Below, one piece after another: positions 17,512-25,684 of a DNA stretch of 64,000 bases. Within the stretch, counting starts at the first letter, position 1; every line of letters starts with the position of its first letter. Source of the stretch: Legionella israelensis (lineage in GTDB: Bacteria > Pseudomonadota > Gammaproteobacteria > Legionellales > Legionellaceae); the NCBI RefSeq assembly GCF_004571175.1, contig NZ_CP038273.1:1674001-1738000 (forward strand), written 5' to 3'. The notes beneath the pieces are model-generated. The model was not told where the DNA came from and searched no databases. It saw only the letters and a program-made list of their open reading frames with translations. A program made the position numbers and the translations under genes.

Positions 17512-17577
17512 ACAAAATTCAGTATCCCCTCGATAAAGTGATAGAATTATTATCATAATTATCCAATGGGGCAAATT

Positions 17578-18063
17578 ATGCTCATGCTGGAAGTCGTAAG
17601 CAAACAAGACAAGAATGTCATTAGCAACTTATTACAGTTTTACATGTTTGAGTTCAACCAAATCTCAGCATTCAAACACTTTCGCTTAGACGATACTGGC
17701 AAGTATCAGCAGTATCCATACTTTGAAAACTATTGGCTTGAAAAAAATCGATTTCCCTATGTTATAAAACATAATGAGTCTATTATAGGTTTTTCTCTAG
17801 CCCATGACATCACAATTAATAAATCCATTGATTGGAAGCTTGCTGAGTTCTTTATCATGCCAGAATTTAGAAGGCAGGGGTTTGGTTGTGAAGCCGCCAT
17901 ATCAACCATAAAGTCTCATACAGGAAGTTGGGAAATTTCTGTGCTGGAAGATAATTTCAAAGCAAAACGTTTTTGGTTAGATGTTTTTCACAAATTATCC
18001 GTTTCATATAAATCCTACAAATATCAGGAATATGAGGTTTTTGAGCTCAAATCCAATCATTAA
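17578..18063 (+). CDS. GNAT-family N-acetyltransferase
   Basis: 161 residues from ATG 17578, which has GGGGC six bases upstream; other in-frame ATGs are at 17566 and 17584. The acetyl-CoA loop region reads FIMPEFRRQGFGCEAAISTI, matching the R/Q-x-x-G-x-G/A motif A of GNAT proteins, with a typical helix after it and the late EDNFKAKRFWLDVF. The substrate is unknown. It is likely a single gene. Confidence 0.82.
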   Translation: MLMLEVVSKQDKNVISNLLQFYMFEFNQISAFKHFRLDDTGKYQQYPYFENYWLEKNRFPYVIKHNESIIGFSLAHDITINKSIDWKLAEFFIMPEFRRQGFGCEAAISTIKSHTGSWEISVLEDNFKAKRFWLDVFHKLSVSYKSYKYQEYEVFELKSNH

Positions 18064-18435
18064 TGGATTTTTGGGACAGCTATCCTCATTCACAAATCAT
18101 TTCTTGCATAAACTCCAATAACTCAAGTGAATTATTAATAATCATCTCAGGAGCTGAGTTAACAAGACTGATAGTCATCAATAATCAATATACGATTGTT
18201 TGCTATTATTTCATAATGTATTTTTTGATCTATTCTGTCTCCTTTTCTAAAAAAATTATCATATCGCTTACAGACTCACGCCAATGGTAGCGAAAGTCAG
18301 AGTTTTTCAATCTAGAATAATTTTGAGCAAAAAACGCTTTATCCGTTTTTTGCTATTCACGCACAACAGATTACTCATAAGCAATTTACGTTGTATAATT
18401 AGCAAACAACAGTTATTTATCAAATGAAGAATGTA
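18064..18435. other. Gap with decayed minus-strand coding traces
   Basis: On the minus strand short open pieces remain, for example RILIIDDYQSC, SAPEMIINNSLELLEFMQEM and DFRYHWRESVSDMIIFLEKE, in different frames and separated by stops. They look like parts of one or two lost genes, possibly HAD-like, but I cannot assign a family. The promoter of the DUF4169 gene should lie near 18390. Confidence 0.35.
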
Positions 18436-18624
18436 ATGGCAGATATCATTAATCTAAATAAAAAAAGAAAGGCTAAAAATCGTTCAGCGAAAGAAAAGAA
18501 GTCTACTGAAAATCGCATTAAATTTGGAAGAACAAAAAAAGAGCGACAAATAGCAATACAGGAAAATGAACATAATGAACGTCACCTAGATGGCCACAAA
18601 TTGGAAAAAAAAGCGGAAGAATAA
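18436..18624 (+). CDS. DUF4169 family small protein
   Basis: 62 residues, very basic. MADIINLNKKRKAKNR, then ENRIKFGRTKKER and the end HLDGHKLE match the DUF4169 pattern (ADIINLRxxRK...NRxxFGRTKxE...LDGHxLE) throughout. The family is about 60 residues long, so ATG 18436 is a better start than ATG 18424. Function unknown. Confidence 0.82.
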   Translation: MADIINLNKKRKAKNRSAKEKKSTENRIKFGRTKKERQIAIQENEHNERHLDGHKLEKKAEE

Positions 18625-18730
18625 GAAACTTATTAATAATTTTCTGCCAGACTCTGTAAAAGCGTTAACGCAAGGAAACTGATACTCATCAGCCGTAGTT
18701 TCTAAACCTTGGGTTTTTGGAGGAATTTCT

Positions 18731-19555
18731 CTATTCATTCAGCATATTGATAGATTTATATGTATTTTCTGATAAGTTGATTCGAGCCAGCTTAAAATTG
18801 ATTTTATCTGAGATGAAATCGGCACAGGGTTTTATAAGCGCTTTTATGTCATCCCAGTATTCTTTTTCTTCCCCAATACATATCGCTTTCGCTCTGTGCA
18901 TAACGAGAATATATTCTTGAGGTAATTGTTTAATAGACCAACTAGCGGCTGCTGGCTTAGAACTAATAGTATCTGTTTCAACAGTTCTCCAAATACGAGC
19001 AAGCGTTAACAATACATTTCGAGTATCAGTATCAATGTCTGCCATCAGCGAAGGTAAAGCATCTAAAGTGGCAAGCATATAATCAGTGTATGGAACCTTG
19101 CATAAAATTTCATGTGGATTTGCACCATATAATGTCTTGCTAGCTAACAATACTTGCGTGATCATAATGGCTAAATCAGGCATTTCATTTGAGCCCCATG
19201 GCTCGATAATCCCATCATTAAATTGACTACGTAACCATTCACCATATTGAAAATCAAAGATTGGCGGGTAGTGCCATGGACTAACTTGAGATTTCTCAAT
19301 AATAGTCATCTCAATAGGAAACCTCTCTCCTTTCATGTAGATACCAGAAATTTCAAGCAAATTTTTAACAAATTTAGCTTTTTCATCATGCGTTGTTGAT
19401 CTATTAGAAATGACTAGCAAGTCAATATCGCTGTATTTTTGGAGACCTCCTGCGATTGATGATCCAAATAAATATACGCCTAGTAGATCATTGTTAAGAA
19501 TCGCCTTAATCAAATCGAAGCACTGTTGTATTTGCTGTTGCATTTCATTGTTCAT
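18731..19555 (-). CDS. AadA-like aminoglycoside (3'')(9) adenylyltransferase
   Basis: 274 residues, the usual length for this family. The nucleotidyltransferase motif GVYLFGSSIAGGLQKYSDID, followed by LLV, is intact with both metal-binding Asp residues. Further along, QYGEWLR and RNVLLTLARIWRTVETD match conserved AadA positions, as does the C-terminal helical domain with SWSIKQLPQEYILVMHRAKA. Known members adenylate streptomycin and/or spectinomycin using ATP. No integron attC site or resistance cassette surrounds it, so it is probably a chromosomal relative; drug specificity is not predictable. Confidence 0.85.
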   Translation of the reverse strand: MNNEMQQQIQQCFDLIKAILNNDLLGVYLFGSSIAGGLQKYSDIDLLVISNRSTTHDEKAKFVKNLLEISGIYMKGERFPIEMTIIEKSQVSPWHYPPIFDFQYGEWLRSQFNDGIIEPWGSNEMPDLAIMITQVLLASKTLYGANPHEILCKVPYTDYMLATLDALPSLMADIDTDTRNVLLTLARIWRTVETDTISSKPAAASWSIKQLPQEYILVMHRAKAICIGEEKEYWDDIKALIKPCADFISDKINFKLARINLSENTYKSINMLNE

Positions 19556-20094
19556 GTAATTTAGGTTATTTCAATTTCGAGATAAATAGTACCACTTAAT
19601 TAATATCTTGTGGTTTTGAGATCTTTCATATAATTGCAATTTTTAGCGAAGCAAATTACAGCCAACAATATTATTTAAACAGGGTGCTTATATTTGTTTC
19701 TGCCTCCCTCAAGTAATCGGCACAATAGTTTATAATAATTTTTGAGTAAGTTTCTTCAACTTCACAATATACTCCTCTTCCTCGACCATCTTCAGCCATA
19801 TTATAAAAGCTAATTGGAAATGAATGAGTTTGAGATCAAAGGAATTCATAGCGTCCTCTATACACAGCTTTATCTATTCCCAACTTGACCACAAGGTCAT
19901 CATGGCTCAGCAGAGATAGTTAAAATATCATTTCCTGATTTAATCCTTTCTTTTTTAGGTGGTATATTCCAGGGGCTATTCTGTCGCACATTGTAAACTT
20001 GACTTGACATACCTTTCTTAAAAGCCGGAGACTGATCAGATTAAGCCAAAACTAATTTATCTCAACGATTATATTTTTCCAAGGAGAAAGCTTG
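19556..20094. other. Gap with a minus-strand gene remnant and duplicated sequence
   Basis: At 19671-19827 a minus-strand frame without a start encodes SFPISFYNMAEDGRGRGVYC and TYSKIIINYCADYLREAETN before a stop; it is the end of a lost gene I cannot name. From about 19979 rightward the sequence is repeated in inverted form at 32115-32281. The promoter of the DUF5993/DsbB pair lies at the right end. Confidence 0.4.
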
Positions 20095-20250
20095 ATGATG
20101 GCTTTGATCTTTTTATTGCTGTGTTTCATTATTCTTCTTATCTGGCTTGGTCGAAGAAAAGTAGCTATCTTTTTTTTAGTATTCACTCTGATGATAAGCT
20201 CTGCTACCTTTGTTCATCATATCAGTACTCAATTACATCTTAACTTATGA
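20095..20250 (+). CDS. DUF5993 family small membrane protein
   Basis: 51 residues, starting at ATG 20095 (or 20098) nine bases after AAGGAG. It has two short hydrophobic helices around WLGRRKVAIFF and ends HHISTQLHLNL. This matches DUF5993, small inner-membrane proteins usually encoded directly before a DsbB-type gene. Its TGA overlaps the ATG of the DsbB gene (ATGA), so the two are translationally coupled. A truncated 5' copy exists in the right arm of the inverted duplication. Confidence 0.75.
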   Translation: MMALIFLLLCFIILLIWLGRRKVAIFFLVFTLMISSATFVHHISTQLHLNL

Positions 20251-20828
20251 AAAATACATTTTTTTCAGCGCAAAAATTTGCTTTATTCGCCAACTTGTTG
20301 GATGTGTTGGCTATCGCTTTATTACTGGCTCTGGCTTTCATGTTCCAGTTTGTATTTAAAGAAATTCCCTGCCCTTTATGCCTCTTGCAACGTGCAGGCT
20401 TTCTTATCACGGCAACAGGGTTCCTGCTTAATCTGCGTTATGACTTTCGCCCCAGTCACTATGCGTTGAGCCAACTCGGTGCTTTATTTACCTCCTTTGT
20501 CGCTTTACGACAAATTGCCTTGCATGTTGTGCCTGGTACTGGAACTTATGGCTCAAGCATTTTCGGTCTGCATATGTATACCTGGTCGTTTATTGCTGCC
20601 ACGCTTATTTTATTGTTGACGACGGTGATTTTAGGATTGGAGAAACAATACCAAAAGCCTGCTGAAAAACGGCTTTTTGGATGGGTGAGCCATGTCCTGT
20701 TTGCTCTTATCCTTTCACTAAGCCTTACCAACTTCTTTTCAGTTCTGGCAGAATGCGGGTTTAGTGCATGCCCTGATAATCCGCAACATTATTTGTTATC
20801 CTATATTTCGAAGACGGCTCTTTTTTGA
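20247..20828 (+). CDS. DsbB-family disulfide bond formation protein
   Basis: 193 residues with four transmembrane helices. The first periplasmic redox pair is Cys42-Cys45 in EIPCPLCLLQRAG, the DsbB signature. A second pair, ECGFSACPDN, lies near the C-terminus, which is later than in E. coli DsbB and typical of this DUF5993-linked subgroup. DsbB passes electrons from DsbA-type thiol oxidases to quinones. The start overlaps the upstream stop. No dsbA is nearby. Confidence 0.85.
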   Translation: MKNTFFSAQKFALFANLLDVLAIALLLALAFMFQFVFKEIPCPLCLLQRAGFLITATGFLLNLRYDFRPSHYALSQLGALFTSFVALRQIALHVVPGTGTYGSSIFGLHMYTWSFIAATLILLLTTVILGLEKQYQKPAEKRLFGWVSHVLFALILSLSLTNFFSVLAECGFSACPDNPQHYLLSYISKTALF

Positions 20829-20944
20829 GGGTTAAAACTGATTTTTTGACTGCTCAAATCATTTTGTCTCAATTCATTAAAAATACCACATTCCAGAAAA
20901 TGTGGGTGTTATGATAAAAATAATAAAAAACAATAGAAAAGCGC

Positions 20945-21145
20945 CATGAGCAAATCATCCAAGTAATAGGAAAAGAGACTCTTCCTTATATTTCCGATCT
21001 GGCAACAGTGCGTATTGAAGTTTTCAACGAATATCTCCCTCTTTATGAAGGTAATGTTTTACGAAAACCTCTGGTGTTCTGGCTTAAAAGCTGGATTAGC
21101 TGTTTAGTCATTCAAGAAAAGCCATGTTCGGTCTATCTTGGATGA
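20945..21145 (+). pseudogene. GNAT acetyltransferase gene with internal deletion (left-arm copy)
   Basis: The frame encodes a GNAT N-terminus (VIGKETLPYISDLATVRIEV, then FNEYLPLYEGN) fused directly to what is the C-terminal end in the right-arm copy (KPLVFWLKS). The entire acetyl-CoA-binding middle is missing. The right arm keeps exactly that middle, so the two copies have complementary deletions. Confidence 0.6.
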
Positions 21146-21250
21146 AAAATCTGACTTTGAAGATTTTAAAATTTACAGTGAGATTGAAAGAGCTAGGGGA
21201 AAGTCCCCATAGGAGAGAATCCCTATGGGTTAATTGTGGGCAATAGCCTT

Positions 21251-21874
21251 TTAAAACCTATCATATTTCTTGTCAAAGCTATCCTCATGGTTTGCTTCAT
21301 CGCGGTTGAATATGGCATTAAAAGCAAGTTCATCGTATTTTTTATCACATGTTTTTTCATATTCGGATTCATCTTCGGTAATGTATTGTTTTGCCATTTC
21401 ACGTGAATTCTCTTCGAATGTCTTTATCCCCTCCTTTAATTTTTCTTTTAATTCATGAAGAAGGAGTGTTGTCTTTAATGTGGCGGCCTGTGAAGTTAAG
21501 GCATATTTTTCCGCGATTTCCAGCATGGCGTTTGGTAAATTTAAGCGATAATAAGAAAAACTGTTATCTAACTGATGAAGATAGGCGTTGCTCAATACCA
21601 TGTTTGCTGTGCTTATCTTTCCTGTGTTTTTATCTATATTTGCTACAACGGTAAGAACCGTACATCCAGCCAGGCTTCGGCTTGGTCTAAATCCGGATAA
21701 ATTGTTTTTCAAAAGATCTTCCAGAGAATGATAGTAGTGCTTTGATAATACGAAGCTGTTTGGAGCGGTATGTAACTTCGACATGACGCTACTTAAACCT
21801 GTTTTGATTAAAGACGAAATATCTTCTTGTGATATTTCTTTTTTTTCCTGTTCAGAGGTTGGTTTTTTAAACAT
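21251..21874 (-). CDS. Hypothetical 207-residue protein, duplicated (left copy)
   Basis: No family recognised. The start has an A-rich leader with GAGAAAAACGC before ATG 21874. The N-terminus is polar (KKPTSEQEKKEISQEDISS), the middle has a mixed strand/helix region with TVLTVVANIDKNTGKIST, and the C-terminal third is a charged helix with the repeated phrase CDKKYDE/FDKKYDR. The right-arm copy at 30935 differs at only about ten positions, all conservative or single changes, so both are under similar constraint or the duplication is recent. No signal peptide; an effector role is possible but unsupported. Confidence 0.65.
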   Translation of the reverse strand: MFKKPTSEQEKKEISQEDISSLIKTGLSSVMSKLHTAPNSFVLSKHYYHSLEDLLKNNLSGFRPSRSLAGCTVLTVVANIDKNTGKISTANMVLSNAYLHQLDNSFSYYRLNLPNAMLEIAEKYALTSQAATLKTTLLLHELKEKLKEGIKTFEENSREMAKQYITEDESEYEKTCDKKYDELAFNAIFNRDEANHEDSFDKKYDRF

Positions 21875-21960
21875 GCGTTTTTCTCAATTAGATTAGTTGA
21901 AGAATAATACAATAGCTAAGCTTAAGAAAATATTAGGTCCTTAAAAAATCAATTAGTCTG

Positions 21961-23288
21961 CAGGGCGATTTCATCAAAGTTCAAAATCCAATCACTTTTT
22001 TCAAATATTGAGTAGAAAGGGCAGCTTTCATTCGTTTTAAAGCAATGCCATCTTGGTTTGAAGTATCCTGGGTTAATAATTTAAGGACTATTTTACGCAT
22101 AATGCTCAAATTTCTATCTGCATAGCCGCGATATATGGGGCATTGATCTTCGTTCATACCGACATCTAACTTGTAGTGCAAGCCATTTTCTATTTTCCAA
22201 TGGTCGCGAATTGCCTGACGCATTAAGTTGTGTTTTTTATAAGGCAGGGATGTCATGTAGTAACGTGTAGCCGTTTCAATGTCTCCTGTGGGTAGATGCC
22301 GCGTGGATTGCACACGGATATAGGCGCTTAAATCTTTCCATTGTTGACCGCAGGAAGGAAGGTACATGGCTGGTAATACGGTGTATGTTCTTTCTTCAAA
22401 ACGGCTGTGGTCATAATTATTGGTGTCTTTTTGTTGGTAAACCATGGCCTTGTAATTTAGGGAGTCCGCTTTTTGAAAGAGATTATCCACTTTCCGGTGC
22501 ATGCGTTTATGATTCTTTTTTAAAGCAAGCACATAATGAGCTTGTTTGAGACGTATTAAATTGGCAATTCCCTTTTGCGTTCCCATTGCATCAATCGTTA
22601 TCACCTTATCTTTGATACTGAGCGCCTTTAATAGTATAGGTATCCCCTTTATTTCATTAGACTTGTCAGGTGTAACCGTGCTGCCAAGGGTCACGGATAA
22701 GCGTGCGGAGTAAGCATTCACCAGATGGGTCGCCTTCTTATGGCCCCTTTGATAAGAGGAGCCACGACTTGTCTTACCATCAATCGCAATCAGCTCATCC
22801 ATAAAAAATTGACTGATTCCTTCTATCCATGAACTTAAACAACGCTCAAATTCTAAAGGGTCAATCAGAGAAAATACCCGTGCCAATGTGTGATGGCTTG
22901 GCAAACCTTCACTGACGTCAATAAATTGGCTTAACCAGCGCTTGCGGCTCCTGGCAAAAATCTCCATGGCTTTCCAACTGTCACAGCCACATATTAATCC
23001 GCATAAAACAATAATCAGTATCGTTAAAAGTGAATACGTGCAACGCCCTCCAACACGTGGGTCCTCAATGGATAGGAAACAATGAAACAAATATTGATTT
23101 TTTCCAAATTTACGCGTACTTTCTAACACAATCAGGCTCCTTCTTAAGATTTTTATAATCTACGTCGACCAACGTAGGCGCCTGATTTTTAACATTTTTT
23201 ATTTTAATTTGCCAGATTAATAAAACATATCCCTACAATTTAGCTCATTCTCAATGATGAATTTTTGAACTTTGATGAAATCGCCCTG
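21961..23288 (-). mobile_element. ISAs1-family insertion sequence, complete
   Basis: The terminal inverted repeats read CAGGGCGATTTCATCAAAGT at the left and its reverse at the right. The element is 1328 bp and is flanked by a 9-bp direct repeat ATTAGTCTG (21952-21960 and 23289-23297), the target duplication. It contains one transposase gene and sits at the inner boundary of the left arm of the inverted duplication. Confidence 0.9.
21981..23129 (-). CDS. ISAs1-family transposase
   Basis: 382 residues, full length. The N-terminus carries the DDE_Tnp_1-associated domain with SIEDPRVGGRCTYSLLTIL. The catalytic region includes DELIAIDGKTSRGS (first Asp), VITIDAMGTQKGIANLI (second Asp) and RDHWKIENGLHYKLDVGMNE (Glu region). 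No frameshift is visible, and the ends and target duplication are intact, so the element may still be active. Confidence 0.93.
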   Translation of the reverse strand: MLESTRKFGKNQYLFHCFLSIEDPRVGGRCTYSLLTILIIVLCGLICGCDSWKAMEIFARSRKRWLSQFIDVSEGLPSHHTLARVFSLIDPLEFERCLSSWIEGISQFFMDELIAIDGKTSRGSSYQRGHKKATHLVNAYSARLSVTLGSTVTPDKSNEIKGIPILLKALSIKDKVITIDAMGTQKGIANLIRLKQAHYVLALKKNHKRMHRKVDNLFQKADSLNYKAMVYQQKDTNNYDHSRFEERTYTVLPAMYLPSCGQQWKDLSAYIRVQSTRHLPTGDIETATRYYMTSLPYKKHNLMRQAIRDHWKIENGLHYKLDVGMNEDQCPIYRGYADRNLSIMRKIVLKLLTQDTSNQDGIALKRMKAALSTQYLKKVIGF

Positions 23289-23318
23289 ATTAGTCTGACC
23301 TTTGTACCGGACAATTTT

Positions 23319-23945
23319 TTAAATTAAGGAAGGGATAGAAGAAATAACTCGCTGACTTACAATGATTTTCATATACTCAGCTTCGACAAAAAAGGAGCAT
23401 ATATTTGGCAACGAGAGCTCACCTTCGTCATAAGCCAAGAGCAAATCCCAGGTTTTAGTATAAGTTAATATGATTTGAATGGCTTCCCGACCAAGATCAT
23501 TTACCAATTCATGATTGATTAAAGTTTTTTGTAACAGTTCAACGGTTTGTTGTAATTCTTGCAATCCTCGTTCAGATAGTCTTTTATCATAGGTTGTATA
23601 TCCACGAACCAAATGTTGTTTAAGTACTTCTGTTGCCCATATGCGAAATTGTGTAGCTTGATTTGAGTTCACTCCATAGCCCACAGATAGAATAGCATCC
23701 AAATTATAAAACTTTGTGCTATATCTCTTACCGTCACTGGCAGTACGTTCCAAAATGGAACATACTGAATTTTCGTCTAACTCCTTGGAACTAAATATAT
23801 TTCTCAAGTGTTTTGTAATAGCAGGACGCTGGGTACCAAATAAATCAGCTATTTGTTGCTGAGAAAGCCATATGATCTCATCAACAACATTGACATCTAA
23901 TTCTATATGGCCATCTTTTGAGGTGTATATAACAATTTCCGACAC
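23319..23945 (-). pseudogene. RhuM-family gene, C-terminally truncated
   Basis: Starts at GTG 23945. Residues 1-180 match the RhuM (virulence protein RhuM) family: IWLSQQQIADLFGTQRPAIT, LDENSVCSILERTASDG, TKFYNLDAILSVGYGVNSNQ, and ATQFRIWATEVLKQHLVRGY. After LLAYDEGELSLP the sequence leaves the family, and the usual Fic-like C-terminal half is missing. A second, differently broken copy lies at 27331 in the opposite direction. RhuM proteins are often found on mobile elements and in Fic/antitoxin-like contexts. Confidence 0.7.
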
Positions 23946-24078
23946 AATCGTCCCTTTAGTAATTATTGTCTAAATAGTTGGTTTCCGATTTCCAAAATAG
24001 AAATTTAGAATCCCACATTCCCGCGATCTTTTTTAAGAACTACGCATTAGGGTTATCACCACCAACCGCCAACAAATG

Positions 24079-24199
24079 TCACTTATTTTTAGCTGCCTTG
24101 GATTTTAATAGTTCCGACAGTTGTTGCATAGCAAGATGTTTTTCCCTGGTACGCCCTGAACGAACTGCATCAATCAAAGTTAATAAATCATAAAATAAT
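24079..24199 (-). pseudogene. C-terminal fragment of the unknown 110-aa protein encoded at 28.2 kb
   Basis: About 120 bases are nearly identical to the 3' end of the gene at 28179-28511, including its stop codon (ending SKAAKNK). The 5' part is missing. It sits just upstream of the RhuM relic, as a broken duplicate. Confidence 0.6.
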
Positions 24200-24280
24200 T
24201 ATTTAGCCGAGAAATGGTGCCGATATGGTGCCGCAATATGAAGGTAATTCTATTTATTCTTTATAAATCAACAACTTAAT

Positions 24281-24304
24281 TGGGGCGGCGGGAATTGAAC
24301 CCGC
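24281..24304 (-). repeat. 3' fragment of a tRNA-Gln gene, probable attachment-site remnant
   Basis: Read on the minus strand this is a T-arm (GCGGG-TTCAATT-CCCGC) followed by CGCCCCA, the 3' acceptor strand. An acceptor pairing with TGGGGCG is characteristic of tRNA-Gln. The D-arm and anticodon arm are absent. Tyrosine integrases commonly recreate such 3' tRNA ends, so this is likely an att site left by an integrated element. Confidence 0.6.
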
Positions 24305-24813
24305 TACACCCGATTTTGACCCAGATCACGATAAACAACAAAAGGCCACCAAAAACCATAAGAAATCAGACAGTTAACTTGAATTTCAAGAGGTGGTCAT
24401 GTTGTCTTTGAGAGTCGTTTATTGTCAGTGAATAAACCCGCAGTAACCCCTTTTTCATATTGCTCGAATAAACTCGATTTTAGAGATTTAAGTATTCCAG
24501 TTTCTAGCAAAGAATTTTTTAACCTATCTACCATGCCATCATTTGATCAATTTATATTCTTAGCATTGCCAATAAATAATGAGCTACATAGCATTAAAGG
24601 AGCTGCTATCAAAACTTAACTTTATGTAATTTGCTCTCTAAACTTAACAAGAAATGTTAAGTATATAAAGTGAATTGCATTAAGGCTCCCTGTGAACGCA
24701 ATTAATTATTTGAACCCTTTAGCCGCCTCAAGACCAACACTAGAATTTCATGAATTTTTGTCTAACTTATTTCATTGAATATTTTCTATTTCGACAAGAT
24801 AAACGATAAAATC
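24305..24813. other. Gap with short repeat and no genes
   Basis: Contains at 24422-24441 the second copy of the repeat found at 13.69 kb (TTGTCAGTGAATAAACCCGC). Otherwise AT-rich with no recognisable coding sequence, up to the left end of the IS66 element. It may be the flank of an integrated element that ended at the tRNA-Gln fragment. Confidence 0.4.
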
Positions 24814-24896
24814 GTAAGCGCTTAATTAACCTCACCTAGCAAAGTTCCTTCCCAACCTTGATACTCCGTTTATTTTTAACAACGGAGAAAATCAGC

Positions 24897-25238
24897 ATGA
24901 CAGACAATCCGAAAAGATCACGACGCGAATTTTGGCAATCTCATAATGACTCATGGGAAGTCAGTGGTTTAACCCAAGCTGTTTACTGTGAACAGCAAGG
25001 CATAAGTCATTCAGCGTTTTGTTATTGGCGAGGACGTCTTCGTCCTAAAGCTTCAAAAGCGCAGAGAACATCCCCTCATTTTCTAGCGGTTAAGTCAGCT
25101 GTTGAACCTACTTCGGCAAACACGCCCTATGAGCCGGCCATTCAGTTAATGTTGCCAAATGGTGTACGCCTTGGAATCAGCGGTCAGACCGACAAAGTCA
25201 TTTTACGTGAAGTTTTAACGTTTGCAGGGGCGTTATAA
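24897..25238 (+). CDS. tnpA: IS66 TnpA accessory protein
   Basis: 113 residues from ATG 24897, preceded by GGAGAAA. The N-terminus REFWQSHNDSWEVSGLTQAV followed by YCEQQGISHSAFCYWRGRL is the helix-turn-helix of the IS66 OrfA family. Its last codon overlaps the start of tnpB, so translation is coupled. The protein is required for transposition but is not the catalytic subunit. Confidence 0.9.
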   Translation: MTDNPKRSRREFWQSHNDSWEVSGLTQAVYCEQQGISHSAFCYWRGRLRPKASKAQRTSPHFLAVKSAVEPTSANTPYEPAIQLMLPNGVRLGISGQTDKVILREVLTFAGAL

Positions 25239-25591
25239 TGTTGCGCTTACCGGAAACGACAGCGATTTATGTTGCAACAACACCTGTTGATTTCAGAAAA
25301 GCCATTAATGGCTTGGCTGCCATGGTGATTGAGGAATTTGAATCGCCGGCGAACGATGGTTCTGTTTACGTTTTTTATAATCGTAGCCGTGACAGGGTTA
25401 AGTGTTTGTTTTGGGATAAGAATGGTTTTGTGCTTTATCACAAGCGCTTAGAGCGTGGAAAATTTAAGATGGAGAAGACGTCAACCCAGCTTGAAGCCAT
25501 TACTCACCAACAGTTGGACTGGTTGTTGGCGGGGCTTGAATTTAAGTTGATGTCTGAATTTCCCATGCTTGATTTCAAGCATTATTTTTAA
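25238..25591 (+). CDS. tnpB: IS66 TnpB accessory protein (IS66 Orf2)
   Basis: 117 residues. The sequence ATTPVDFRKAINGLAAMV, then VFYNRSRDRVKCLFWDKNGF and YHKRLERGKF, is the diagnostic IS66 Orf2 signature. It overlaps tnpA by one base. Length is normal for the family. Confidence 0.93.
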   Translation: MLRLPETTAIYVATTPVDFRKAINGLAAMVIEEFESPANDGSVYVFYNRSRDRVKCLFWDKNGFVLYHKRLERGKFKMEKTSTQLEAITHQQLDWLLAGLEFKLMSEFPMLDFKHYF

Positions 25592-25684
25592 GTTAACTTC
25601 ATGATTTTATTAAATTAAACCGTTACATTGCATGCTTATTTTGGTATAATAGTGCCCATTAAAACAACACAAATAATACCAACG

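Larger units (their letters stand above)
19979..21960 (+). repeat. Left arm of a large inverted duplication
   Basis: Two parts of this arm, 19979-20146 and 21068-21960, are found again in reverse at 32115-32281 and 30868-31743. The left arm keeps DUF5993, DsbB and the 207-aa gene, but its GNAT gene is internally deleted. The right arm has lost DsbB. An ISAs1 element is inserted at the inner edge. Confidence 0.8.

Noticed and set aside
24240-24320. A complete tRNA gene
   Set aside because: Only the T-arm and 3' acceptor strand are present; no anticodon or D-arm can be folded from the flanking bases.
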